From Bacillota bacterium (lineage in GTDB: Bacteria; Bacillota; Bacilli; Paenibacillales; UBA4045), in NCBI GenBank assembly GCA_023441055.1, contig JAEZQY010000031.1, forward strand, positions 124,001 through 188,000: a stretch of 64,000 nucleotides of DNA, in the 5' to 3' direction. A program made the translations under genes and the position numbers. Of this stretch, positions 8,599 through 17,174 are shown one piece after another. The notes below the pieces were generated by a model, which was not told the DNA's origin, made no database searches, and saw only the letters and a list, made by a program, of their open reading frames with translations. Each line of letters begins with the position of its first letter. Positions within the stretch are counted from its first letter, which is position 1.

Positions 8599-8936
8599 TC
8601 CGTTATTGCGATCGGATAGGCATGCCGATACCGACAGCAATAACGAACAAGCGCTCCTTGTCGTTATTAACTGAGTAGGCATGCTTTGCCATTTGGAAAT
8701 ATTATATAAGAAAGGTTGTTTTTTGTCCAACTAGAATTACTCCGAAGAATTGTAACGGACTTGTACAACCTTATTCAGTCTATTTATCCATCCTTCTAAT
8801 TGTAACGGACAACAGGGGCGCTATATGATAAATTCAGAAGCGATTCGGCAAATTTCCATGCTAATAAAGTCCGCTCGTTCCGTTAGATTTTTCATTTGGC
8901 TATTCTGAGAGGAATAACGTTATCTGGTTCCGTTAG
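8599..8936. repeat. Gene-free stretch with repeated TAACGGA/TCCGTTA motifs
   Basis: The 440 bases from 8561 to 9000 hold no convincing gene. TCCGTTA occurs at 8599, 8879 and 8929 and its complement TAACGGA at 8753 and 8803. The longer forms AATTGTAACGGAC (8748, 8798) and GTTCCGTTAG (8877, 8927) are each exactly 50 bases apart. Inverted repeats are also present: GTTATTGC/GCAATAAC (8602-8609 with 8637-8644), and TAACG-ACAAG with CTTGT-CGTTA (8641-8666). No clear terminator is visible for the ABC ATPase gene that ends at 9001. The function is unknown. Confidence 0.6.
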
Positions 8937-9000
8937 CGCAGATTATCGACCTTGCGACTCCCAGCACTGATGCTTCTCGTACTATCCTCTAATCGATCCC

Positions 9001-9765
9001 CTACAACACACGCGCCCAAGGTCGCTCCTCGAACCATTCCACCTGCAGCTTCACATCGAATGTCCGTTCCAGCAGTTCATTGGTCAGCACGTCTCGCTTC
9101 GGCCCAGCAGCGACGACCTCACCGCTTTCGATTAAGGCGACATGCGTGAACATCGGGATAATCTCCTCCAGATGATGGGTCACATAGACCATCTGCACGC
9201 CTTGGCTTGCGAATTCGTTAATGCCCTTAAGCAGCTTCTCGCGCTCATAGATATCTAAGCCTGCGCAGGGCTCATCGAGAATGAGCAGCTTTGGTGAAGC
9301 CATCATCGCTCTGGCCAGCAGCACCTTCTTGCGCTCACCCTGTGAGATAACGCCGAGCGGCCGCTCCCACAGATGAGCGATATCGAGCAGCTCCAGTATG
9401 CGCCGAGCCTTCTCCACAACCTCCTCGGGTATATGCTGATAGAAGCGCAAGAAGGCGTATTCTCCTGTAGCGACCGCTTCCCAGACCGGGTCGCTTAGGT
9501 TCATTTTCTCCAGTAGGGTTTGTCCGATGTATCCGATCTCCTTACGCACTTCTCGCAGATCGACCTCGCCATACTTATAGCCCAGCACCTCCACCGTGCC
9601 TGAGCTTGGGAACTGATAGCCGGTCATTAGCTCGAGCAAGGTGGTCTTGCCGCATCCATTCCTGCCAAGCAGCATCCACTGCTCCCCGTCTCTGATCGTC
9701 AGATTCACATCTTGCAGGATCGCCTTGCCTTCTCGTCTGAAATGGATATTCGTCAGCTTAATCAT
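9001..9765 (-). CDS. ABC transporter ATP-binding protein (YlmA-like)
   Basis: This 254-residue ABC ATPase has Walker A GRNGCGKTT (about residues 35-43), signature ISQGERKK, Walker B LLILDEPCAGLD and a switch His in VTHHLEE. It most resembles the YlmA-type stand-alone ATPases of Bacillus, with a C-terminal extension of about 30 residues. No permease is encoded nearby, so transport, or another ABC role, is undecided. The ATG overlaps the stop of the receiver-like gene upstream by 4 bases. Confidence 0.85.
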   Translation of the reverse strand: MIKLTNIHFRREGKAILQDVNLTIRDGEQWMLLGRNGCGKTTLLELMTGYQFPSSGTVEVLGYKYGEVDLREVRKEIGYIGQTLLEKMNLSDPVWEAVATGEYAFLRFYQHIPEEVVEKARRILELLDIAHLWERPLGVISQGERKKVLLARAMMASPKLLILDEPCAGLDIYEREKLLKGINEFASQGVQMVYVTHHLEEIIPMFTHVALIESGEVVAAGPKRDVLTNELLERTFDVKLQVEWFEERPWARVL

Positions 9766-10109
9766 GAATGCGACTCAGCCTCTCTCCCGATTCTTAGTAA
9801 TAATTCATCCGGCATTGACACAATATGTACCATGACATCCTCTGGCTTATGCTTGTAGAGCAGCTGGAACATATTCGAACGCCCCATTGCACTGGAGGAG
9901 TGCATATAGATGTCCCGCGGGTATTTCCCGCTCTCGACAATATATTGCGCAACGTCATAGCCAGTCGGCTCATCCCAGCCAAGATCATGATCCAGCGAGA
10001 GGACGTCAATCTCACAGGACCGGAGCAGCTCAATGCACTCGGCGGCATTGCGCGCCAGCACGAAGCCCTTGGGACAAGGCCTTAGATCATCCAGGTACAC
10101 ATGTATCAT
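9762..10109 (-). CDS. Cyclic-phosphate processing receiver-like domain protein
   Basis: This 115-residue single-domain protein begins IHVYLDDLRPCPKGF and contains LSLDHDLGWDEPTGYD and YMHSSSAMG. That is the pattern of the receiver-derived cREC family, linked in comparative studies to nucleotide cyclic-phosphate metabolism or sensing. It lacks an output domain. Its stop overlaps the ABC ATPase start and it follows the HAD phosphatase gene by 24 bases, so the three are probably co-transcribed. The biochemical role is not established here. Confidence 0.7.
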   Translation of the reverse strand: MIHVYLDDLRPCPKGFVLARNAAECIELLRSCEIDVLSLDHDLGWDEPTGYDVAQYIVESGKYPRDIYMHSSSAMGRSNMFQLLYKHKPEDVMVHIVSMPDELLLRIGREAESHS

Positions 10110-10133
10110 AGCTATCCTCCTAGTATCGTTGGG

Positions 10134-10931
10134 CTACCAACCCAGATGCTTCGCGAAGTCGGTCAACGTCGCGCCGACATAATCACAGCTGAAGCCCAGC
10201 TCCTGCTCATGCTGATGACGATTATGTTCGGTTGTCACCCCTGTCAGCAACAGCGCCGTGTGGCAGCCTGCCGCCTTACCGGCGGCCATATCTGTCCGCA
10301 TATTGTCGCCAACCATCCACACCGCTGAGGCGGGCATCCCCATTTGCTCCAATGCATGCCCCATCATGATCGTAGACGGTTTGCCGATGATGACTGGCTT
10401 CACATCGGTCGCGGTGCTAATCGCCATTCCAATCGAGCCAGCGCCCGGGAGGAAGCCATGATCCATCGGCAGCCTTACGTCTGGATTGGTCATGACGAAC
10501 GAGGCTCCAGCGCTGATCAGATCGAGTGCAATCGTCAGCTTGCTGTAATCAAATTCGCGATCCAGGCCTTGCACCACATAATCGGCTCCCGTTGTACCGT
10601 CCGTCAAGCTGTAGCCTGCAGCCTCCAGCGGCAGCATTAATCCATGCTCACCTATACAGTAGACTCGCTTGCCCCGCGCATCCTCGTCCAGGTATCGTAC
10701 AGCAGATTGTGATGTAGTGAGCACTTCATCCGGATTGGCCGTAATTCCCATCGACGTAAGATGTTCGGCAACCTCAACTGCCGTTCTCGTTGAATTATTC
10801 GTCATGAACAGCAGACTGCATCTGTTGGAGCGAACAGACTCGATGAAGTCAGCAGCGCCTGGCAGGCGCTCGCCACCGCGGTATAATGTACCGTCCAGAT
10901 CTACGATGAATCCTAGCATGTTGTCGCTCAT
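10134..10931 (-). CDS. HAD-superfamily phosphatase, NagD/YutF (TIGR01457) type
   Basis: This 265-residue HAD hydrolase with a class IIA cap has motif I DLDGTLYRG (about residues 11-19), motif II FMTNNSTRT, Lys in IGKPSTIMMGHALE and motif IV MVGDNMRTDMAAG. Relatives dephosphorylate small sugar or nucleotide phosphates, with p-nitrophenyl phosphate as the test substrate. The true substrate cannot be read from sequence. It starts 27 bases after mrfB, which suggests read-through from the DNA repair genes. Confidence 0.85.
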   Translation of the reverse strand: MSDNMLGFIVDLDGTLYRGGERLPGAADFIESVRSNRCSLLFMTNNSTRTAVEVAEHLTSMGITANPDEVLTTSQSAVRYLDEDARGKRVYCIGEHGLMLPLEAAGYSLTDGTTGADYVVQGLDREFDYSKLTIALDLISAGASFVMTNPDVRLPMDHGFLPGAGSIGMAISTATDVKPVIIGKPSTIMMGHALEQMGMPASAVWMVGDNMRTDMAAGKAAGCHTALLLTGVTTEHNRHQHEQELGFSCDYVGATLTDFAKHLGW

Positions 10932-10958
10932 CGACTGATTCTCCTCAACGTTATTCTA

Positions 10959-12272
10959 TCATAATGGCAGCGATAACTGCCCATCATCCTCTTGGACTGC
11001 ATGACCCAGCTTGCCCAGCAACCGATTGCGTCGATGCTTCAGCTCCTGCTTCAGTGTGCGGTCCTTATTCGTGCCAGATTGCAGCGCCAATCTACGATCC
11101 ACTCGAGCAAGCGCCTCTTCTGTATATCGCAAAGCCTCGGCAAGCTGTCTGCTGGTATGCTCGTGATAGATCGCCAGCTCGACTAACGGTTGGATCGCTT
11201 GCAGAGCGGCCATCTGCAACTTATTCCCGGACGAATACGTGATCGCAAGCTCCCATAACGATACAGCCTGCTCATACGTGCGTTGCTTCTTATACAGCAT
11301 CCCGAGCGGCGCGTAATACTTCGCAATTCGCTGGACTGGTCTGCGCAGCAGCTCTCGTATCGCCTCCTGTCCAATTGACTGCAGCTCCGCATTCATCAGC
11401 CATAAGCCGATTCGGAATAAATCCTCATCGACCAGCTTGGACCAATCGATGTCCCCGCTTAGAATGAAGCCCATATGTGTAGTCAGTGTCGCCAAGGTCA
11501 GCACGTCCAGCTCATTATGCTCGAACACGCCTTCCATCGGTTCTATCTTGCGATCCGCAAGATACTGAAAGTAGAGCATAGGCGCCATCGCGCCGGGCAC
11601 ATCCTCGTGGCGGACGATACCGAGCCGCTCCTCCTCTACCTTGCTGAGTCGGCAGGATTCCAAACTGTGCTTCCATAAATTCCGCGAGATATAGAGCAGA
11701 TCAAGCTGTTCCAGTCCACCTGAATCGAAGGGCAGACGGTTCAGCACGAACCGGTTCTGCACAATCGGCCAGTCGAAGGATCGGCCATTATACGTAACCA
11801 GATGCGTATAGCGGGCACAAACCTGGGCCAGATAATGCAGCATCGCGTATTCCTCACTCGGGTCGCGAACGAATAACTGCTGGACGACGAATTCTTCGGC
11901 CTCATAGAAGCCTAGACCCAGCATGAAGGGGACGTTCCCCGTACCACTTCCTAGACCGGTAGTCTCTGTATCGAAGAACAGCAGATCTTCATGAGAAGCA
12001 ACGGATCGCAGCGCTTCGAACCGCTTGGAGACACGCGTTAGCCGGTTATGCATCCCCTTCAGCTCGCCTAACGGATATAGGCCGTGCGTATGCGAGCTCG
12101 GGTACCTACGTTCGCGCATAATAAAGCGGCCCTCATCCGTATCCACGACATGGCTGTAAGATGGCAGCGCTTCTACAGGAGGCTCGTGCGCCACGGGCGC
12201 GTCAGCTGTCGGTACTCCCGCAGCGGCGCCGGCGCCCTTAAGTCGCTGTATGCGATCTCGCAGCCCGCTCAT
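10959..12272 (-). CDS. mrfB: MrfB (YprB) 3'-5' exonuclease-like DNA repair factor
   Basis: This 437-residue protein has a DEDD-type RNase H-like exonuclease core: FFDTETTGLGSGTGN (about residues 99-113), YNGRSFDWPIV and HNELDVLTLATL. A C-terminal helical, TPR-like region follows (about 300-400). In B. subtilis MrfA and MrfB act together in UvrABC-independent excision of mitomycin C adducts. The start codon shares one base with the mrfA stop (TAATG), so the pair is tightly coupled. The acidic exonuclease residues look intact. Confidence 0.88.
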   Translation of the reverse strand: MSGLRDRIQRLKGAGAAAGVPTADAPVAHEPPVEALPSYSHVVDTDEGRFIMRERRYPSSHTHGLYPLGELKGMHNRLTRVSKRFEALRSVASHEDLLFFDTETTGLGSGTGNVPFMLGLGFYEAEEFVVQQLFVRDPSEEYAMLHYLAQVCARYTHLVTYNGRSFDWPIVQNRFVLNRLPFDSGGLEQLDLLYISRNLWKHSLESCRLSKVEEERLGIVRHEDVPGAMAPMLYFQYLADRKIEPMEGVFEHNELDVLTLATLTTHMGFILSGDIDWSKLVDEDLFRIGLWLMNAELQSIGQEAIRELLRRPVQRIAKYYAPLGMLYKKQRTYEQAVSLWELAITYSSGNKLQMAALQAIQPLVELAIYHEHTSRQLAEALRYTEEALARVDRRLALQSGTNKDRTLKQELKHRRNRLLGKLGHAVQEDDGQLSLPL

Positions 12273-14557
12273 TATCGCTTCTCCTCCAATTCATGCAGTA
12301 GGCCGAGCGCATGCTGCTTGCCGAGCAGGCCGACCTCCTCGATCGGACCGACACAGGCCGGACATCCGCTGATACAGGTGCAGCCTTGTATGAGTGCGAC
12401 TGCCTGATCGAGCAGCTCGCTATGAATATCGAACAGCCGCTCGCTAAGTCCGATCCCTCCCGGGTATCGGTCATAGAAGTAGATCGTCGGACGCTTGTCA
12501 TGCTTCGACTTCACCTGCGGGATCACACGGATATCGAATGGATCGCACATCAGATAGAGCGGCGCGATATGAACGAGCACATTCGCGAGGCCGAGCAGCG
12601 CGAATTGCAGATCATTCGCCGACATGCTCGCGGTCGCCTGCTCATTCAGCGAGAACCAATAAGAGCTGGTATGCAGCTCCTCCTCTGGCAGATGGATCGG
12701 GCCAGAGCCGATGTTCTCATGTGTGCGAAGCCGAATCTTCTTGAAGATCGTCGGCTTCGCGTTCACAGTCACTTCGCCGTAATAGCGGTCCAGCCCATGA
12801 TGCGTATGCTCCCGATCCATATGAAGCACACTTAGCTCCACGGCCATGTTCGCGTCGGTATAATAGTCAACAGCAACCTGGCGCACCCAGGCCTTCTTCT
12901 CCTCGTAATCCAGCTTCTCCACCTGATACTGCACACCCTCGTGGATGTAGATCGCCTCCTCATGAATCAGCGTCGGCGCACTGAAGCGATCCACCTCGCC
13001 GAGCACACGAGCCCCCTCCGTCCTATCAATGATCACGAAGTTCTCTTGGGCAGCGGTGCGCAGCGAGATATTGCTGGCAGGGAAGGATTGGGCCATCCAG
13101 AACCAGCGGTCCTTGACCCGGTGCACGACCTGCTCCTCCGTTAGGAACTCTAGAATATCGGCTAGTGATTCAGAGCCGAATGTCTCATCGGCTTCGAATG
13201 GCAGCTCATAGGCCGCGCACTTGATATGGTCAATTAGAATCAGCAGATTATCCGGATGGATGCGCGCCTGCTCAGGCGGACGATCGAAGAAGAATTGCGG
13301 ATTCTGTATGATATATTGGTCGAGCGGATTGCTGCTTGCGACGAGAAACGTAATCGCGCTCTCCTGCCGTCTGCCCGCGCGGCCGGATTGCTGCCAGACG
13401 CTGGCGATCGAGCCTGGGTACCCATTGAGCACACAGGCCTGAAGCTGGCCGATATCGATCCCCAGCTCCAGCGCGTTCGTGCTTACTACGCCGCGGATCT
13501 CGCCGCTGCGCAAACCGCGCTCGATCTCTCTGCGCAGCTTGGGCAGATAGCCGCCGCGATAGCCGCGTATGGACTTCGTCCCCAGCTCGTTCTTCACCAG
13601 GTCCTGAAGATACGTCAGCAGAAGCTCGACACGCACGCGGCTGCGCGCGAATACGATGGTCTGCACGCCATTACGCAACAGCATCGCCGCCAGCTTGCGC
13701 GTCTCGAGCACGCTGCTGCGCCGAATGCCTAGCTGCTGATTGACGACCGGCGGGTTATAGAAGACGAAGTGCTTCTTCCCAGCAGGCGCGCCGTTATTAT
13801 CGATCAGCACCGTCTGCTCCCCAATCAGTCGATCTGCGTGCTCCTTCGGATTGGCGATTGTGGCCGAAGCACAGATGAAGACAGGCGAAGAGCCGTAGAA
13901 TCGACAAATGCGCTTCAGCCGCCGAATCACATTCGCTACATGAGAGCCGAATACCCCCCGATAACTATGCACTTCATCGATCACAATATATCGTATATTC
14001 TCGAATAGCTTGACCCACTTCGTATGATGCGGCAGAATCGCCGAATGCAGCATATCGGGATTCGTCACCACAATATGTCCGGCATTGCGAATCGCCTGAC
14101 GGACAGTTGGCGGCGTATCCCCGTCATACGTATGCGCCTTCAGGTCGACCTCCATCCGATTGACGAATTCCTGAAGCTCAGCAACCTGATCCTGCGCCAG
14201 CGCCTTCGTCGGGAACAAGTATAAGGCCCGGGCGCTGTCATCGGCCATCATCGCCTGCAGCACGGGCAGATTATAGCATAGCGTCTTGCCTGAGGCCGTC
14301 GGTGTGACCGCAACCAGATGGCGACCGGATTCGGCGGTCTCGAACGCTGCGGCCTGATGCGTATATAATTGATGGATTCCCTTGTCTGCCAGCGCAGCTC
14401 TAATCTTGGCATGCAGCGTCGCTGGAGCGTCAGCCAGCTTCGCCGCTCGCTCCGGGATGGTGCGCCAATGCGTGACCTGACTCATCACCTCCGGCGTTAG
14501 CCGGAGCTGCTCAATCCATTCCTCAATTGTCGCCGTCTTCCCCGTTATGCGATTCAT
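12272..14557 (-). CDS. mrfA: MrfA (YprA) DEAD/DEAH-box helicase with C-terminal Cys4 domain
   Basis: This 761-residue superfamily 2 helicase has motif I TPTASGKT (about residues 85-92), motif II DEVH, motif III SATI and motif VI QSGRAGRR. Its C-terminal DUF1998-type zinc region contains CTCISGCPAC (about 735-744). This matches B. subtilis MrfA/YprA, the helicase of the mitomycin repair pair. It is the first gene of the operon, behind the promoter at 14590-14618 that carries a LexA-like box. The ATG at 14557 follows an AAGGGGAAG ribosome site. Confidence 0.9.
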   Translation of the reverse strand: MNRITGKTATIEEWIEQLRLTPEVMSQVTHWRTIPERAAKLADAPATLHAKIRAALADKGIHQLYTHQAAAFETAESGRHLVAVTPTASGKTLCYNLPVLQAMMADDSARALYLFPTKALAQDQVAELQEFVNRMEVDLKAHTYDGDTPPTVRQAIRNAGHIVVTNPDMLHSAILPHHTKWVKLFENIRYIVIDEVHSYRGVFGSHVANVIRRLKRICRFYGSSPVFICASATIANPKEHADRLIGEQTVLIDNNGAPAGKKHFVFYNPPVVNQQLGIRRSSVLETRKLAAMLLRNGVQTIVFARSRVRVELLLTYLQDLVKNELGTKSIRGYRGGYLPKLRREIERGLRSGEIRGVVSTNALELGIDIGQLQACVLNGYPGSIASVWQQSGRAGRRQESAITFLVASSNPLDQYIIQNPQFFFDRPPEQARIHPDNLLILIDHIKCAAYELPFEADETFGSESLADILEFLTEEQVVHRVKDRWFWMAQSFPASNISLRTAAQENFVIIDRTEGARVLGEVDRFSAPTLIHEEAIYIHEGVQYQVEKLDYEEKKAWVRQVAVDYYTDANMAVELSVLHMDREHTHHGLDRYYGEVTVNAKPTIFKKIRLRTHENIGSGPIHLPEEELHTSSYWFSLNEQATASMSANDLQFALLGLANVLVHIAPLYLMCDPFDIRVIPQVKSKHDKRPTIYFYDRYPGGIGLSERLFDIHSELLDQAVALIQGCTCISGCPACVGPIEEVGLLGKQHALGLLHELEEKR

Positions 14558-14589
14558 ACACAGCTTCCCCTTGCATCCATAATACTCTT

Positions 14590-14618
14590 ATTGTACAGAA
14601 TATATGTTCGTGTGACAA
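14590..14618 (-). promoter_or_regulatory. Sigma-A promoter of mrfAB
   Basis: The minus strand reads TTGTCA, exactly 17 bases, then TACAAT, about 33 bases before the mrfA start. The spacer holds the LexA-like palindrome listed next, so a bound repressor would block polymerase. Confidence 0.7.
14598..14609. promoter_or_regulatory. Candidate LexA operator of mrfAB
   Basis: The plus strand reads GAATATATGTTC followed by G. This fits the Bacillus-type GAAC-N4-GTTC box with one change, the same GAAT-N4-GTTC form as the known B. subtilis recA operator. It sits inside the promoter spacer, and this chromosome encodes LexA at 23868-24488. Regulation is inferred. Confidence 0.55.
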
Positions 14619-14621
14619 TCC

Positions 14622-14677
14622 GAATCTATTTCATAATGGCTTAAACAGCTACGATGAGAACGATATGAAATGGATTC
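14622..14677. repeat. Inverted repeat between murA and mrfA
   Basis: GAATCTATTTCATA (14622-14635) pairs with TATGAAATGGATTC (14664-14677) over 14 positions with one mismatch, around a 28-base loop. It lies just upstream of the mrfA -35 box and after the murA hairpin. It lacks a T tract and its role is not known. Confidence 0.5.
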
Positions 14678-14689
14678 ATCCGTTAGTGG

Positions 14690-14726
14690 AAACAACAATA
14701 GCGCAAGAAATGTCACTTCCTGCGCT
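14690..14726 (-). terminator. Probable terminator of the murA-like gene
   Basis: On the minus strand AGCGCAGGAAG (14726-14716) pairs with TTTCTTGCGCT (14710-14700) over 10 to 11 positions with one G-T pair, followed by ATTGTTGTTT. It sits 33 bases after the gene's stop. Confidence 0.6.
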
Positions 14727-14759
14727 TACCCGGGAAATCATAGTTATTTGCTTCTTCTG

Positions 14760-16058
14760 TCAGTTCGATTGAGCGCGCTCCATCGGATGCGGATTACGTT
14801 GCTCCGTATCCACCATCTTCACCTGCGCACCTAGCTGCTGGAACGCCTGCGTGATATCCGCGTAACCGCGCTCGAGATGCTCAACGCCGGTCAGTCGGGT
14901 CGTGCCCTCAGCCATCAGCCCGGCGATCAGCACACAGACGCCGGCGCGTATATCAGTCGCATGCACCCAGTCACCTCGCAAGGGAGCGCCGCCCTGGATG
15001 AATGCACTTGCGCCGCGCATCTCGATGTCAGCGCCTAAGCGGATCAACTGATCGATATGGCTGAATCGTTTCGGATATACCTTCTCAGTTACAATGCTGC
15101 GCCCGCCCGCGCGGAGCAGCATAGCAGTGAACGGCTGCTGCAGATCTGTCGCGAAGCCTGGATACATCGCGGTCCGGATGCGTACCGCCTTCAGATGCAC
15201 ATCACCGTCAAGGGAGATTGTCGTGTCCGTCACAATAGGCTCCAGACCCATCTCTTCCAGCTTGCTGAGCGCAGATCCCATATGCTCGGGGATGACGCCG
15301 TCCAGTGTCACTTGACCACGTGTAGCGGCAGCCGCCGCCAGGAATGAGCCTGCGATGAGGCGATCCGGAATAGCCGAGTACTGGCATCCGCCTAGACTGT
15401 CAACACCCTCAATGCGAATCTCGCGTGTACCTGCGCCGCGAATCCTAGCACCCATCTGAATGAGCAGATTAGCGGTGTCGACCACCTCTGGATCGGTCGC
15501 TGCATTGCGCAGAATGGTCGTTCCCTTGGCTAACGATGCGGCTAACAGCGCGTTCATCGTAGCGCCTGATGTAATCATATCGAAGAAGATATCCGCCCCG
15601 ACCAATCGTTCAGCGGATACCCGATAATGATCCTCGAACAGTTCAACCTTAGCGCCTAGCGCCTCGAACACCTTCAGATGCTGGTCAATCGGTCTGCTGA
15701 CGAAGTCATCGCCGCCTGGATAACCGATCGATACACTGCCGCATCTGGCTAATAGGGCACCGATGAAGTAGTAGGATGCGCGATAGCTCGACGTTAAACG
15801 ATAATCGAGTTCACCGTGTACGGGCTGAGTAGAGTGAATGGTGATATCGCCTGATCCTTGTCGCTCAAGCGACAGCCCGATTCCCCGCATAATCGCTTGA
15901 ATCGCCTGTACGTCATATATAAACGGAATACCGGATAAGGTAACCGGTTCTTCCGTTAGACAGCATGCTGCTAATAAGGCTAAGGAGCTGTTCTTGGATC
16001 CGGGAATTCGGACTGTGCCGCGCAGCGGTCCAGCACCTTGGATTTCCATATATCTCAT
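14760..16058 (-). CDS. murA: MurA-family UDP-GlcNAc enolpyruvyl transferase with Cys-to-Asp active-site change
   Basis: This 432-residue EPSP-synthase-fold enzyme keeps the MurA hallmarks: PGSKNSSL with Lys22 and Asn23, SSYRAS, DLQQPF, ATDIRAG and ERGYADIT. MurA adds enolpyruvate from PEP to UDP-GlcNAc at the start of peptidoglycan synthesis. The loop that normally reads GGC-x-IGxRP is GGDDFVSRP, so Asp117 replaces the Cys that fosfomycin alkylates. Natural Asp-type MurA enzymes are known, for example in Mycobacterium. The protein may be one of two MurA paralogues, as in many Bacillota; a second copy would be elsewhere. Confidence 0.85.
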   Translation of the reverse strand: MRYMEIQGAGPLRGTVRIPGSKNSSLALLAACCLTEEPVTLSGIPFIYDVQAIQAIMRGIGLSLERQGSGDITIHSTQPVHGELDYRLTSSYRASYYFIGALLARCGSVSIGYPGGDDFVSRPIDQHLKVFEALGAKVELFEDHYRVSAERLVGADIFFDMITSGATMNALLAASLAKGTTILRNAATDPEVVDTANLLIQMGARIRGAGTREIRIEGVDSLGGCQYSAIPDRLIAGSFLAAAAATRGQVTLDGVIPEHMGSALSKLEEMGLEPIVTDTTISLDGDVHLKAVRIRTAMYPGFATDLQQPFTAMLLRAGGRSIVTEKVYPKRFSHIDQLIRLGADIEMRGASAFIQGGAPLRGDWVHATDIRAGVCVLIAGLMAEGTTRLTGVEHLERGYADITQAFQQLGAQVKMVDTEQRNPHPMERAQSN

Positions 16059-16110
16059 TTATTCATCCCGCTTTCTGAAATATCCAAAACAGTAATAGGT
16101 TACAATCCAT

Positions 16111-16186
16111 CAGGAGAAAAGTCAATTCGCAATCTGACTCTATGTACCTAATATACATGATTCGACATCATAGGCGGGTTCTCCTG
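16111..16186 (-). promoter_or_regulatory. Possible structured leader of the murA-like gene
   Basis: The region between rnz and murA has CAGGAGA and TCTCCTG (16180-16186 with 16111-16117) at the ends of a 62-base loop, and TGTCGAA at 16167-16161 on the minus strand, which matches a Spo0A box core. No consensus sigma-A promoter stands out. Both signals are short and could be chance. Confidence 0.3.
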
Positions 16187-16195
16187 CTTCAATCG

Positions 16196-17143
16196 TCAGC
16201 TATTTGTAGCTAGTATAGGGTATGTCCAAAAGTCTTCAGCTATATACGTATTCGTGAAGATCTCCTGCGCTTCGGCTAGCAGCTGATCGGCATCATCCTC
16301 TTGGTACCTAGCGCTAATATGGGTGAGGATTAGCGCCTGTGCCTGAGCCGCCACTGCAGCTTCAGCAGCATCGCAGGTTGTTGCATGATAATACGCGCTG
16401 GCCAGTTCCCTGGCTTCACGACCGAAGGTCGCCTCATGGACGAGTACATCGGCGTGAGCGGCAAGCCGCCGCACAGCATCCGTCGCTCTTGTATCCCCCA
16501 TAATGGCTGCCACACGGCCTCGCACCGGCGCGCCTACATACTTGCTAGACGCGATCAGCCTGCCATCGGCCAGCGTAATATCCTCGCCATTCTTCAATCG
16601 GCCATAATGCGGACCAGAGGGAACATCGTCTGCAGCAAGCCGCTCTACATCGAGCTTGCCCGGTCTCTCCTTCTCCTCCACGCGGTACCCGAAGCTAGCG
16701 ATTCGATGCTCCAGCGCACCGCAATAGACGCGGAATTGTTCATCCTCGTAGATCGGCTCATCACCGGCAGCATCTGCCTCGCTAAGCTCATGAACAATCA
16801 GCTCATACCCCAGATAGGAACCACTAATCTGGAGTGTGAGCGTAATGTAATCCTTCAATCCAGGCGGTCCGAATACGCGCAGCGGTGTCTTCATCCCCTG
16901 GTTAGAGCGGCTCGTCAGCACACCGGGCAGCCCGAATAGATGATCCCCATGTAGATGAGTAATGAAGATCAGCTCCAGCTTGCTCAGCTTAAGCGCAGAT
17001 TTCATCACTTGATGCTGAGTCGCCTCGCCGCAGTCGAACAGCCAGAACGCATTCCCTTGCTCCGTCAGGCGGAGCGCAATGGCTGTGACATTCCTGCGGC
17101 TCGAAGGCATACCGGCGCCAGTGCCCAAGAATATCAGCTCCAT
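16196..17143 (-). CDS. rnz: Ribonuclease Z
   Basis: This 315-residue metallo-beta-lactamase protein has ITHLHGDHLFGLPG (HxHxDH, about residues 61-74), MGDTRATDAV and a late LTHISARY His motif. These are the zinc ligands of the tRNA 3'-end processing nuclease. It cuts pre-tRNA after the discriminator base and is essential where CCA is not encoded. The ATG at 17143 follows GGAGGT. It lies 31 bases after the metH stop, so read-through from metH is possible. Confidence 0.93.
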   Translation of the reverse strand: MELIFLGTGAGMPSSRRNVTAIALRLTEQGNAFWLFDCGEATQHQVMKSALKLSKLELIFITHLHGDHLFGLPGVLTSRSNQGMKTPLRVFGPPGLKDYITLTLQISGSYLGYELIVHELSEADAAGDEPIYEDEQFRVYCGALEHRIASFGYRVEEKERPGKLDVERLAADDVPSGPHYGRLKNGEDITLADGRLIASSKYVGAPVRGRVAAIMGDTRATDAVRRLAAHADVLVHEATFGREARELASAYYHATTCDAAEAAVAAQAQALILTHISARYQEDDADQLLAEAQEIFTNTYIAEDFWTYPILATNS

Positions 17144-17174
17144 TGCGCGAACCTCCTACTATTTAACCTAGCCC

